From assembly GCF_000208745.1 (NCBI RefSeq), contig NC_030852.1, forward strand, positions 32,847,379 to 32,911,378: a stretch of DNA of 64,000 nt. The letters run 5' to 3'. Under the pieces are notes generated by a model. The model was not told where the DNA came from. It searched no databases and worked only from the letters and a program-made list of their open reading frames with translations. This document shows, piece after piece, positions 49,930 through 63,813 of this stretch. The translations under genes and the position numbers were made by a program. Origin of the DNA: Theobroma cacao (Eukaryota > Streptophyta > Magnoliopsida > Malvales > Malvaceae). Each line of letters opens with the position of its first letter. The stretch's first letter is position 1.

Positions 49930-52900
49930 GTAAATGACGTTTATGTCCCCTCCTTTCCCCTTAACCCCAACCTTGTCCTCTTTTTCAGCATGTACAGATA
50001 ATGCTATAAAATTTTTTAGGAATGAAATCTGTATTCCTTTGTACCACCTTATGGAGAAAGAAATCCTCTTTAGTCTTTATCCCAAAAAAACAAAGGAATG
50101 AAATCCTAATTATATGGAAAGATATTTATGGATGAATATTGAATATAAGGAAATACAGCCCTCTCTTTCCTACTGCTGCTTCTATTCCAAATGGGTTGAG
50201 GCTGTATTTTGTGGCTTATGGCGCATGCAATTTCAACTCGAATCTTTGAACCTAAACCCAAAAGCTTTAACTCAGTTTCCTATTGTGCATGCAGAAAATA
50301 AGCCAAGACTCGGTTTCCCCCACCGTGGAAGCTTAGCTTTGACTCCCACTGATCAAACAAGTCTCTATCATATTTTTTTTTTTTGTTCATTTGAATTTTA
50401 TTGAGGCGTATCTACCATCTCCTCCGAGAGCTGATAAACGAAGGTAATCTAAGGTTGTTCACCGTATTAATGTCCAACAAAGTTACTGATCAATGAAATT
50501 CAAGAAAAGTTAGGACAAGGAACGATGGGGACTGATAACCACCTGTGAATCTTGAACAAGCATAAAATTTCTTGACCCAAGGAAAAAAAAAAGAAAAAGT
50601 TAAACTTTGTAGACTTAGGACTCTGGGGGCAGTCGTTTGTCATATCTTATACGCTAGATCTTTTTGACAGATAGTTTGTTAAGTGGTCCAGTTCAGTTGA
50701 TGTGAACAGCGAAAAATTTCAACGTCAAGTTACAAATTTGCAGCTGCAGGAAGACAAATGCTTTTCTCTACTTTTTGTCTTTCAACTAGTATTAGTCTCA
50801 AGTGTTGGTTTTCCACGTTTAGTTTGACAGCTCTTAAAAGGAGAGAAGATTTTTGAGGTATACACTAACTAGTTCTAGAATGAGTTAAAAGACAGATGAT
50901 TTTGCTTGTTGGTGCTGCAACTACTTTAATCTAAAAGAATATTTGCTTCAATTATTGAACCAATTTGCAAAGAGGCAAAGACCAGAGACCAGGTAAAGAA
51001 TGTATTGTTCGATATATGTCCAGATGATCATACCTATATTTGATAATATGAACAGGTTTTGCCTTGCCTAATTAGTAGTTTAAAATGGGTCCAAGCTAAT
51101 CAAAGTGATTTCAGGATTGCCTTGCCTTACAAGTCAAGAGTTGAAACAGAAATTAACGAACTAAGGGTCCACATGCCGCTCTTAATTAACCAGTGGGAAA
51201 TTACTGATGAAAGCTTGAAAAATCTTTGCCCTTTGTTAAGGGGGTTTAGCCCAACCACCTTCTCGTCGTAATAATCAACTTTTTCTGGTGTGGCATTGAG
51301 TGCTCCCCTCCCTTCCTCTCCTTTTCCCAAAATATTATTACGAACTCCATTTCTACTCACTTCTTTTTAAGAATTTGATATTCTCTGGAGAATTATATCT
51401 CTTAAACCAACAAAGAAAATCATGAAACAGCTTAATTATTGAACAAAAAGGAGTGGTAAAATTGTTCCTTTGAATGGAATAAAGGGGTGATTGTCTATAA
51501 ATAAATTAACGACGGCTTCCCCAATGCCTTGGTGAAGCAGGCATATGACTATGAGCTAGCAGGCAGCAGTAACTAATGTGCGAAGAGGCAGAGACCCCAA
51601 AAAATGAAAATGAAATTTTGGGAAGGTTGGGGTTGGGGCTGCCGATACCACTAACAGGTCTCTGACAAGCTGCCGTATCTCTACCTCTGTGACTGTTTAG
51701 CAAGGGTTCCTTTCATATCTTTATAGCAATATTCTGTGAGCAGCTCTCATCTCTCTCACATTAATCAAAATATCCTTTTCTCATCACATGCAAACATTTA
51801 ATTAGTAACAACACAGCACCTGCCTCTACCACCATTACCCTTAATAAAGCAGAGAGCAAGCAATGACAAATTTCTATTGCGTATATAATGGATTTGCATA
51901 TTCTGCATACAACATATATCTTAAATTGAGGACAGCGACTTTAGGGCGTCTAGCATTCTTCCCTTCCTATATAAAGTAACAAACCACCACCTTAGGAGGA
52001 AGAATCTATCCCCTCTCTTCCAGAAACACGTATACTTGTATCAGAAACTAGATCTTTGGTACAGGAAAAAGTTAAATTGTCTCTCTCGAAATATTAATAA
52101 AAAGAATTCCAAGTCAAATCAAGAAGGGTGAGGTGAAGGGATTACTTAGAGTTTCTAAGAAAACCAATTCAAATGCAACTAATATGATAAAGATAAGTTT
52201 TTATCATTAACGAAAAAAAAAAGAGTTAAATTTCATAAAGTATAAATATTATTTATAAATCAGAATTAATGTCAAAATATGTTGGGCTGCTAATATGTAA
52301 ACCTCAGGTCCTTTCAGTTTCCTTGTACTGCAGCTTGTAGCTGGTTGGAACAAGCCTAATGTTTCAGTTTGGATTCGGACGAAACTCTATACTGCTTGCT
52401 AATTCACGCAAAATTTATAAGCCAAAGCTTTTGGCCATTGCTAGCCAATTTTCAGCCCATATTTTTACCATTTAATTTACAAAAAAATAAAGAATGAGAT
52501 GCCCTACTCCTATCCACGCAATTTCAGTGTATAAACAAGCATCTAGATTATTCTGAAACTTATAGGAACCACAAAAGGTTGAATGATAGAAATTCGTTTA
52601 ATTCAATAATTCAATTATACGTTTTTGTTTTTTTTCATTGATTTTTTTTTATATTTTAAATTAAAGCGCCTTTTTTAAAAGTTTTATCATATGGTTGATA
52701 TTTGAATTTTATTTATTTTCTTAGATTTTTCGATAAGTTTAGTTAAAATGAGATTTTCAAGTGTTTATTTGTATTTTTTTTTTGGTGTTAATAAAATTTG
52801 TTTTGTTTTTAAATGTGTTTCACCTCTCAATCTTTATATGTACACAAATTTAGAGTTCCAATACGACAACCTTTTCTTATGCTAAAATATATTTTTCTCT

Positions 52901-55900
52901 TTCCACAAAAAGATTAAAAACAGAGAAAATAAAGGTAAAAGTGAAAAGGTATGCAATATGAAAATCCATGTATGCTTTTCACCTGGTTTTGGGATTTGAT
53001 TACTAGAAAGTGTGAGGAAACTCTAAGTTGAAGTTTTTATAGATGATGGACCCTATAAGGCAACGAAATACCCCTTTCGGCTTTAGCTGCCCCGCAAATT
53101 TGCATGTAACGGGCGGGTTTGTCAATGGAGCAATAATAACTCCAAGGATTAGGTGATTCCATTATTGAGATTCTGTGATGATTATTGCTATTTTGCATTT
53201 TATTTTCTTTGTCACCAATATCTTCATGATCTTTTGTGGGGGGTTAGATCTTGCAAGATTGTGTGTGCTTTTTACGGTATTATTTTCTCAAATTTGACCT
53301 ATTAATTTGACGTACGTACTGCAAAGGGATTCTTATAATTAAATTGATTGACATATTGTCAACATTTTGCCAAATTATTCTTTAACTCACTTTAATGTTA
53401 TCGGTTCTATTACGATAATGACATTGAAAAATTTAAATTTTCACGTTGATGATTGTGGGGAGGGGGGGGAGAGGTCTACTCTGCATCATATATATGCAGC
53501 CCCACCTTTGATTTGCCTTTTGGACAAAAATGAAAAATGGATAAATTGGGATTTGCTTATATGAATTTATGGGATTTACTAAAGATTTATACTCCTAAGC
53601 AAGATGAAATTTCCCTTGTATGAACGTTTGGCTCTTCCCTCATCTATTCTAAAATTTGATTAGAAATTCTAATTTCAAATCTTAATATATTCTCTTTAAG
53701 AAAATGGCAGGTGGAAATATCGGTACTTTACTTTTTTGAATTTACTTTATACTTATATAGGACATATGCAAGTAGATGTAGTTGTAGTATTTGATTCCGT
53801 TCCTCTTCTTGTCAATTCATGGGAGTAACGACATGTGCATGCATGGCTTGGCTAGCACTAAGCCCCAAGGCCAAGACCCGGGGAGCAAACGGGTAAAAAA
53901 GCTAAAGCCAAAATATTTCCCTTCATCCGAGTAAATAGCAAAGCAAGCAAAATTAGAGGCTAGAGGGACACATCAATCCATTCTTTTGTTTGTTTTGGTA
54001 ACCACATCAATGGATTCTTTTAAGCCTAGAAAACAACGAAGAAGAAGAACACAATATGACATAAATCTTTTTATATTTTCCCCCCCTGGAATCAAATAAC
54101 TAGAACAAAGTCACAAATTAAGTTTCCCACGGCCAAGAAAAAAACGAAACCTACACTACAAGGATGTTGAGAGAGAGAATTAGGTAAACAGACAGAAGGA
54201 AGCCAAGAGAAGACAAAGGGGGGTCGGGTCCCAAAACGACCGCTGAATAGTTAATACGTAATAATCCCCCCAATTTTTTGCAAGAAGCCGCAATTATCAG
54301 AAGAAAGAAGAGAGAGAGAAAAGTGGGACAGTCCCAGACACGTGCAGTTCACACTATAGGATCCACCTGGGGTCCTTGTTGGTTTGCTGACGTGTCAAAA
54401 TCATGGTCCTTTTCCTATGTCCAGCCATACAACCAACAGCGATCAGCGGGGTCTATCAAAGATTCAGGAAAATAACCTTTTGTTTCTAGCCTGAAATCCG
54501 TCTCTCGATAATTCTCTTTCCTATTAAACTTTTTTCCTCTTATTTTGTCGCTAATGCTTATTATTTTTTTAACCATATATTCTCAATTAATCCAAATTCA
54601 AATCGAAATTTTAATACTAATAACTGAAATTAAGAAATCGAGCAAAAACCCTATGAAATGGGTCCGAAAGTTTCATAATTACTTATAAATTAGTCAAGAA
54701 CGTGATGCAGTACTTTTTTACCAGCTTTGACAGGTAGACAAGTTTTATGCGTACGAGGCGGTGGATCTTTACAAAAGAAATAAAACACAGTGGATGAAGG
54801 TATAACACCCAAAATGGGAGGTTCTATAAGAATTGAATGATGGTGTAAAATTGTCCATCCTCATCATTTGCAAGTAAAAAAAGAGTCCGCGCAATGATTC
54901 AATGTGATGATTATAGTACGTGGGCAATGAAAGACTTTGGGGGCAACAAGCCGCCCTTCGAAAGCAATCGAATCACTATTTGTAGTGAAAATTTTGTTTC
55001 TGTAACTTTGAGTTTGTGATTCACTCGTATTATTCGATCACAAATAGAAACTTTTTTCGTTAAATTAATTACTTGACTTCGTTTAGAGCAAGAATTTGAT
55101 ATTAAATTTCACATTGGAGTATAATTATACGATCGTTAATGGTAATTATAGTTTGGTGTCGGATTTAGGTACAAGTTTAAAGAAAAGGAAATAAAGCGGG
55201 GAGGGGAGGCCATTACTTATTTAATTAAATCCAGACCATATATTCCTTTGAAACCCAATCCAAATTAAACAAGAACCACAAGAAAACCCTATATTATGTA
55301 TTGTACAGAGCAGAAAGAATCGTTGTCAATACAGCCTCATCCTAAGGCATGAAATTTGTCTTAAGCGGCGGCAGAAACTGCTGTTTTGCTGTTCCTTTTA
55401 TTAGTTTATGCATGCAATTGGTTTGGTAGTGGCTTTCTACAATGTGGACCAACATATTTCTATTTGTCAAAACCTTTTCTGTTCGTTACCTTCCGAAAAA
55501 GAACATGTGTTTATGTTGTTATTGTTTTTCCTCCTTATAAGAAAATCATATGGATAATGTTCTCATATTTTGAATACGACAACTTGCTCCATAAAAACAT
55601 TGTTTAGAGTGTTGAGTTAGGGGGATAAAATATTCCAAACTACTAGAAATTACTCCAAAGGCATATGCCCATGTCGGCTGAAAAGGCAGTCGATTTCTAC
55701 CGTGTTTCAATTTAATGAGAATTTTTTTTAGATGAATAGGTTTGGCTATACATGGATAAGAGACAGGAGTTAAGGAATTATCTTGTTCGAGCTCAAAACT
55801 CAAAAAAAAAAGAAAATCAATTACGCTTGCGTTGAGATGGAACCATAACAATGAAAGCAACTCATATATATTAATTAAATATTAACATGTTTTAATTATG

Positions 55901-58900
55901 GAGAATACTATGATCAATAAATGTTAATTGATACCCTAATTAAATTATCAGATGTGGACTGATACGTGCCTCACCTACGTGGCCAGCGTGGGATCTCACA
56001 TCGTGATGATGCTTGTAGAGGTAATTGACGCCTTTTATTTATCTTTGAAAATAGTAGGCTGAAAATAACTCAATAGGCACGTATCTATGTGTAATATGTA
56101 TAGACACGTATATATAACATCTTCCTTCTAAGGGTAAAAAATTTGGTGTAAACTTCCGTTTTTGTTATAGCATCAGCATGAGCAATCCTTCAAGCTGGCA
56201 AAGACAATGGTAGTAATTTGCACGATTGATCAGGGGTAGAACGGGTACAAGAAAATGCAGGGAGCGCGCACTTCTTATTATTATTGTGGGAATTAAAAGC
56301 CCTTAGTGGTTAGGAGAGAGCTGTAGGGCAGTGTAGGGCACTAGTATAACAGTATAGGGGTAGGGTAGGGTACCCTACAAACCTAAATAAATTGTGCAGG
56401 AGGGGAGACTGAAGGGGGAGGTTCTGCTGGGTTTTGGTACTTAAAATTGTGGGGATATCTCTTCGGAAGATAGCCCAGAGATCTCGTTGTCCCCACTTTC
56501 CCCATCCATGTCCCCCCCACACACCCATCAATGCAATCTAATGGGCAGCACCAAATACGCCTTTTGCTATGTTGTTTCTATGGGACATATATCATTGGGT
56601 GATACGCTGTTGGGGCTGGGGCTGGGGCTGTGCCAATCAAATTAAACTATGTCGATAGCTCATCGACAGTGGTCTCTAATTTGCTTGCTGCCTTAGACCT
56701 CTCCGTTGTCCCTTTCGGACACAAAAAGATTTCCAATCCAAGCTTGTCTTATTTTGATTCTTCCCAAAACAAGATTCATACTACGTTGTCAGCTTTAGAC
56801 GTTCCTCATGTTCAGTTTTACTATGATCAAATTGGATATATAATCCAAGTGATTTGCAGGATCTCCAGATAGCAACTTTAAACTTATAACAGCCTCTCAT
56901 TTTGAAAGTGGGGACGTGACTAAGTTTAAGTTAAATGTGTTCACAATCTGAGTATAGTTTGATCTCGTGTTTGGAAGATGATAGCACTCGAGAGATCTGA
57001 TTTCAGATTTTGTACAGAGCTTCACATGGACTTAATTGGTATCGTCACGATCACATTTTATCTCTTAAAGTACTCCCTCAACCTCTACCTCTACCTCTAT
57101 TAATTAATTAAACAAGAAGCATTTACAACGATCTTGCAAACATGGCTTTCAAGAAAGATATTTCTTTCATTTAGCCAATGAAATAGTTTGGGTTGTCTGT
57201 CTCCAACCCAAAGACCTGAAAGGAAGCAGTGGAATGGAAGCGGCAGAAATTGAAAAGAAACCATTATGTCTTTGGTACTCTGGAAACAACCAAACCGAGT
57301 CAAACTGAGCAGCTGCCAACTCAAACTTGCAAGGCAAATGCATGGATAGGACAAGCAGAGGTTCAGTTACCTTGCTGCCTTGTGCAGGCCTACTTGCAGA
57401 AAACTGCAGAACCCCAAACTGAAGAAATCCCCATTGATCAGAATTCTACAATAATTATTTATTTATTTTTCCCTTGGGCAGTCAGACAAATGTGGACAAT
57501 ACAACTAATAGAATGATCTTTAATAAATGTACTGAAGCTTTTTGGTGCATGATTAACCACTCAAATTATGTTGTTTTGGACACGTATCACACTAAGGTTA
57601 ATTGATTATTCTTTTGGCTTTGACTTATTATACTGTCTTGTTTATTCTTTTTTTCTCTTTTCAATTGTACATCATAAGAATGTTCCGTGATTCACTCAAT
57701 CATTGATAAATTTTTATCTATGGGTTATCTTGTCTTGTGCTTAATAAAGAATATTGTCACACATGCATAGCTAATCCATTTTTTTATTATTATTATTTCT
57801 GTTAATGGCATTGAGATGTACTAGTATTAGTACTATTTCTTTTTTGGTAAAGTATGATAATCTTGAAATGTTAAAGTTGATTTGAAGAGTTCATGGGGAT
57901 ATGTGATTGTAAGTAGGAAAATACATACAGTAGTTGATTTCCCAGTAATTAATTGGTGTTGGTTAATTAGTATTCTAACATTGAATTATTAATTGGTCAA
58001 GAAATGCTGTCTCCACTCACAACAAATTCTTTGCTGAAACCGTCTCCCAGGAACTTTATCAAGGGAAATAAAGATCATAGCAACTAAACTTTTACCCAAA
58101 TCCTTTTTAACAGAGAAAATTCTCACCACAACATATATGCATGAGAATCAACAAATCAAATTTGAGAAGTTGTTATTATTGCTTGGATTTGTTCATCCAT
58201 GACTAAGTAAATTATTAAGATGATTAATTTACCGGAATATCTCATTTTGATTTGGTAAATTTACGTGATAAAAAGAGCTTATTTAATAATTTTTTAATGT
58301 TTATTGGTTGCATTTTTTTCCATACAATTTGCTTAGGTTTCTACCTTGACATAATTAAGTAAAGACTAATCAACTAAGTTCTCTCCCATAACTTAATGTC
58401 TTTGATGATTATTCATTAAGAAAAAGAGGTACTTTCAAAAGATAATCATGGTTTTAATTACGTTTTTTGTGTTACCATTTTCTAGCCTTGGAAAAAAAAA
58501 ATTTTCCTTGGCCATAAAAAGATCAAAGACTTATGATATTGTGGGCCTACCACCCAAGGAAGCTTAGGCATGATTAGTGGCTGAGAAGAAACAACAGATG
58601 ATAGTGCCCAACTTTATACAACACCTCCGCTTGTTCTACTCATAATATTCCACTCATGCATCAAAAGATTAGGGAACCCATCCATCATATGATAAGGTCA
58701 GGTCAGCCCATACTTGACAAATCATATTTGTTTGATGGACCTTCATGATCCCAAGTAGAATTTTCATGACCAGGAGATCTTAAACAATTCAATTAAAAGA
58801 TTTTTTCAAGTCATAGATTTCTTCAAGCAAAAGGAAGAGTATCCAATGTGAGTGTAATCAGTCGGGCAAACAAATCACTTGTACCCTTCAATATATTTAT

Positions 58901-59953
58901 CTGGAAATGTTGAAGCAAGAACAAAGGAAAGCATTTCTTTGAGATGCAAATGAAGGCCCATCTCCTAAAGAGAGCAAGTAAATAACTCTTTCAATCTCAC
59001 ACTTTCACTTGGACAAATAAACATGTTGCTCCATTTTATCTGCCCCAGCTTTAAGCCCATCTCGGAAATGTTTGTGTTCAGAATTAGTAATGGTCGGCCA
59101 TTGGTTCTTTAAGGGAGAGCCCTCGGCCCTGAGAGTTCTTGGATGAAGTTGGACTTTGGTCTTTAGCGGGGAGAGGCCATGGCCATTGCATTTCCATGCC
59201 GTACAAGACTTTTCCCTTTATATGTTTCTGCTGACTAAATTGGGAGAAGATTTTCCTTTTTTTTTGGGATATATAATATGAGAAATTGTTAATTTGTATT
59301 ACCATTGCAAGAGCATTAAAGGAAGTTTACCAAGAACTTGATTCGTTTGTGGGTCATAATGGATTAGAAATTTCTGCTTTCGACTTCATTGGAATGTAAG
59401 AATACTAAAGAACATGCTCCAGGACCATGTTATGCAAGGCTGGAACCATAGTTTCTTTCTTCAACAAGAACTCAATGGTCAATTAACCCAGAGAAGGCAA
59501 ATGATGGAAGACAATCATTTTCTGATCTTGAGAGGATCAAATATAGGCCGGAGCGGGGTTTTGTTACGAATGATGATGCAATAATCAACTTATGCTAACA
59601 TTTCTTTTGAAATTTCCTTGATTTAAGATGAAGTGGCACTATCTTAGAACTTAATTCCCCATACAAAGTGCTCATCTCTCAGGGACAGTTCTTAAAAAAC
59701 TGAATGAACATTTTTAACTGAAATATGTACGATGATTGTTCTTTCAACTCATTTGTGGAAGTTACCCTTACACCGAAGGAAGAGACAGAGACTTGAAACT
59801 GCAGTAGTTTATGAACATTCACAAGGGAAAACAGGATTCTCTCCTTGAAAAACAGAGAAACAAAATCCTAAGGAATTTCCTAACACAGGCAGAAGCACAT
59901 CTAGCTTGGGAATATTGGCGTGGAAGTTCCTTGGATTGATTCAGCTTCTGACC
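49930..59953. other. Long intergenic stretch without a recognisable gene
   Basis: About 10 kb was read on both strands without finding a spliced coding frame, tRNA, known miRNA or transposon protein. Features of note are a GC-richer block at 51.5-51.7 kb, a promoter-like block with a G-box at 54.2-54.45 kb (CACGTG at 54,338-54,343, then GACGTGTC), and a palindrome at 56,365. Confidence 0.5.
56365..56378. repeat. Perfect 14-base palindrome GTAGGGTACCCTAC
   Basis: It lies in a G-rich patch with repeated TAGGG words (56.33-56.38 kb). It is fully self-complementary and could be a binding site for a dimeric factor; no gene is adjacent. Confidence 0.7.
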
Positions 59954-61575
59954 TTAAACCATCACATTGGATGGTTGAAATGTAATCCTCGAGTGTTTAT
60001 GATCTCCTTCATAAGTCACAACTAACATGGTTGGATCCTCCAAACATCGTTCCACGTGCTTTCTAGCAGGGCATCCCCTCATGCTGCTGCATTTGTAATA
60101 GCTCCTTCCAAAACAAATCACGGAAAACATGTCAGTCAGGATTAGTAATATCAGAATGCAGAAGCTCTCTATCTCTTCAGTATTACTTAGATCTTACAGG
60201 GGAACCATGGCAATTGCATTAAGTAATTGAGATGCCGAGTAAAAGCTCTCTTAACATGCTCTAGTGAGAAGAAGCTGTTCCATGTTTTACGTGAATACAG
60301 CCATTTGCTGGTGGCTAAAGTTGTTGATGCTACCGCATATTAGGACCTCCAAACCATGGAATGTCTGTTTATTTTCCAAATTTAGAACTAAATCTGTTGA
60401 CTAAACTGAATATATTATCAAATGCAATTGGTAACATATCAGATCCAGAAGAGATGAACTTATATAAATAATAGTAATATGATAATTCGAGCCGAGTTGT
60501 GGTTTTGAGCCCTCATTCTTAGGAATGACAGGGTTTAGTGTCATTTAATATCATGATCGACTGATAACTCGCTTGGAATGAAAAAAAAGTGATATATTCA
60601 TAGGTTCATACCTAGGATATGGAGATCCTTTAATGGGTTTCTGTCCATATTTCCTCCAAGAATAATCATCTGGAGGTATATCAGATAATTTATTGCTTAC
60701 AGCTGGAACTCGAACAGTTTTCTTTATTCTCAGTTTCCTGCAGGAACAGAAAAGAAGAAAGCAAAAATAAAAGAAGCAGAACCAATTCATCCTCAGCCCC
60801 AAGGATATATAAATCAGTAGATACAACTTACCAAATAGCTATCAGATTATAAATGTTAAACATACGGAGATTTCAGACTTTTGACAACTTATTATGTCAC
60901 AAGAGAAATTGAAATGAGGATTTACCTTCCCTTTGAGCAGTGACATCCACCAGTCGAGGCTGCACATTTTGTACTAGCTTCTTCACTCTCCGTCCCAACC
61001 TTTCTCTTGGATGGAAACAAGCAAGACTCATCCTGAGAAACCAGGATTTCTGATGATGACTGGGGAATTGTCTTCTTGTCCATGTTGCTTCGTGCATCTA
61101 AACGAAACATAGATATGCTTGGCAGTATTGAAGACTGATGCAACCCCATGATCGAATTTGGCAAAACCACCACATTTCTGGGAATCAAACCAGTATTTGA
61201 TTGATTAGTCTGCGGAGAGACTGATTGTCTGGGAATATGCGGTTGACTTGATTTGTAATCAGAACTTTGAGGTGCAAAATTGGGGCTATCCATAAATTCA
61301 ATTGGTTTTACTTTATGGGATTTTGGCAAAGGACCCTTTCTGATCCTCTTGCAGTCTGATCCTCTTGATCCATCAAGGAGGGTAAGCAATTTTCTGAATC
61401 CATTTACTGCATCTTGAGCCATAAGACTTACTTCTTGAATGCTTCTCTTTTGACTTTGATCAGAAATGCAACTAAAGAGGTGATTGGCGCGTCTGAAACT
61501 GCTCTGAGCAACTTCATGAACTTTGGAATCCCACCTTGGGGTCATCGAAACACAAACGCCTGAAGCTTCTGTCAT
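59954..61575 (-). CDS. WRKY transcription factor, group IId (3 exons)
   Basis: Nuclear DNA-binding protein that should recognise W-boxes (TTGACC/T). The exons on the minus strand are 61575-60926, 60737-60612 and 60104-59954; phases join to give 308 residues. Residues 54-70 ([17 protein letters not shown]) are a variant of the calmodulin-binding C-motif of group IId, followed by a basic [12 protein letters not shown] block. Exon 1 ends in the group IId lead-in GGCHCSKGR. Exon 2 holds [20 protein letters not shown] with WRKYGQK at 244-250. The second intron splits the Arg259 codon, as expected for this group. Zinc ligands are Cys264, Cys270, His294 and His296 (C-X5-C-X23-H-X-H). Oddities: PRSYYKC where PRGYYKC is usual, and HKH instead of [17 protein letters not shown] points to the WRKY21/39/74 branch. 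ATG 61,575 is the first in frame. Confidence 0.92.
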
Positions 61576-62331
61576 GATTTGCCAAATTACTATACGCACC
61601 AATAACAGAGATCTAAATGATATCTGGATATACCTGACAAAGCGCTAAGGCAAAGAGAATTTACACCAAGAACCGGACAACCTCCAACTTAATGATAAAA
61701 CCCCTGCCCGTATAACTCATCATATAAAAATAGCAAAGTCTAGAGATTTAGACTAAGTTTTTGATAAAACCTATGTACCAGAAACCACCAATAGATAAAT
61801 CCTGTGTTAATTTTGTACTAATTAAATGAGCCAAGTACAGAAAACCAACTTCATGAGAAGATAATTTTTTGAAGTACACAACCGATCACATCTAACTTGC
61901 TGCCCATATAGTCAACGGTGGCTTGGGTTACACAATACTCCAACCATAACACACCTTTCTTTTTGGCCAATGCACACCTTAGAAGTCTCAAAATTAGCAA
62001 CAAATTAAAAAAAAAAGACTGATGGAGAGAGATGAAGATGCAAACAGATAAGAAAATTGGAAAAGCAGAAGCAAGGGTCTGTACAATTGCACGCTCAGCT
62101 TGCTCCTTGCCGGCTTTGCGTAATGCTTATTCAAAATTGTAGTCAATTTCCTGCTTCATCACGACTCAAAGATGAAGAAAAAGAAATAGTTCAGAGAGGA
62201 GAATCTTAAGGTACACTGCCTGCTAGTGCCAAAGGTTTTATATCACAGAATATTATGAGTGTTCTTTTTGAAGCATTGCTCCATTTTAATTACCCTATTT
62301 TCACATGAAAACCCTTTTCATATAATTAACA

Positions 62332-62351
62332 ATATATATATATATATATAT
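62332..62351. repeat. (TA)n microsatellite upstream of the WRKY gene
   Basis: About ten pure AT/TA units lie 0.75 kb before the WRKY start codon. Confidence 0.85.
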
Positions 62352-63731
62352 CTTGCAAGGAACTGAATGAGTTAGAAACAATTCAGTCACTTGTCATGGT
62401 TTTGTTAAATAATAAATAAGCAAAAGATGTTGAGAAATTTATAATATCAAAATTCAGATTGGAATGATATTAGGGAAAATCAATGCAAATAAAGAAAGAA
62501 ACAGATAATATGATCCCTGACTTTCTCATATTTATCATTATTGAAAATAGCATTATATTTGTGGGTTGTGGGGTATGTACAAGTACAGAAGATGACACAC
62601 AGATTCAAAGATTTAGGTGAAGAATTTTGGCAGCATGTGGCGTTATTCCACTTGCCCTTGAATCTAATCCACTAAACCAGGCCAACCAACCAACATTACA
62701 AGAAGTCTCTCTCACTCAAGGGGACTTGGACCAGTGGTATTTATCCGTTTTGGGGCCATGATTGAAGCATGCTTGTTCCTAAAGGGTGTTCGATTAGTGG
62801 CTTCGCTTCCACTCCTTCAATGATTCCATTGTTTATTTTTCTTGCCAAAGAAATCATACTGATAGACCAATCCTCTCTTACATATGCTACCTATAATGTA
62901 AGATGGTCATGAGGAATGTATTTCTTGGATCATTCCCTCACTGCTATTCTCAACATTATGCATGGGGCCAATAAAAGAAGGGACTCTCCATCAGATTCCA
63001 GTGCTGATCATCATGGTTGGAGGAGCCCAAGAGGCATATAAAATGTGCCCCCAACATTCAGCCAATACCTTCAAAGAAGGAATGATTTGATTTAGAGATC
63101 CATATATATATGTTCAAGCTTAAAAAAAGGAGCCCACTTATAACAATAAATTTGACATCCTCAGCGGTCAGCACATATTAGTTTGGGTATTACCAACGAA
63201 ATGAAGGCTACCATTACAAAAGAAGCGAAATTTCTACTTCTTAGACCGAGGTATCACCCTTTGCTGGGACATCCTAAATTCCCAGTGGCAAGGCTGCTTT
63301 TTCTCTTTACAGCTTGACAAGGTCTTCAGACTGGTCAGCTAATGGCAAGACACGCATTGGAGATTAGAAGGCCATTCATGTTTTATTTGCAGTCGTCTTG
63401 CACATTTGGCACTTCAGACTGAATTTCTTAGCTCTTTGATAAAATCCGTCAGAGATAAATTTTTAGCATTAACACTCCCATTACATCCTGCCCAAGACAG
63501 TAACATTGAGAAATCTGTTAATGATACTCGAGTTTCAATTTTTTAATCTCAGGAAGTATCTTGGAAATACATGTTCATAGAGCATTTGCCTCACTAGTAA
63601 GGTTTCTTTACAGATGATCCAGTCCTATACATATATAGAGCCCTATAACCGTCCGCTAAAGTGAAAAACACTGGCACCTTTTCAAACAAATTTTCCATGG
63701 TCAACATTTTGTAGTCTAGTTATTTCTTCCT

Positions 63732-63813
63732 AAATCATATTTCAGAACATAGCTTAATATCACTAAAGCGTAGGGTCAAATCATATCTCAGAACATAGTT
63801 AAATATCTCTAGA
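63732..63813. repeat. Two-copy direct repeat, spacing 46
   Basis: Two 36-base copies (63,732-63,767 and 63,778-63,813) share AAATCATAT, TCAGAACATAG and AATATC and differ at about five positions. It is a small local duplication with no known role. Confidence 0.75.

Noticed and set aside
56612..56632. GGGGCT triplication as a G-quadruplex
   Set aside because: Only three short runs are present in a small area; too weak to report as a feature.
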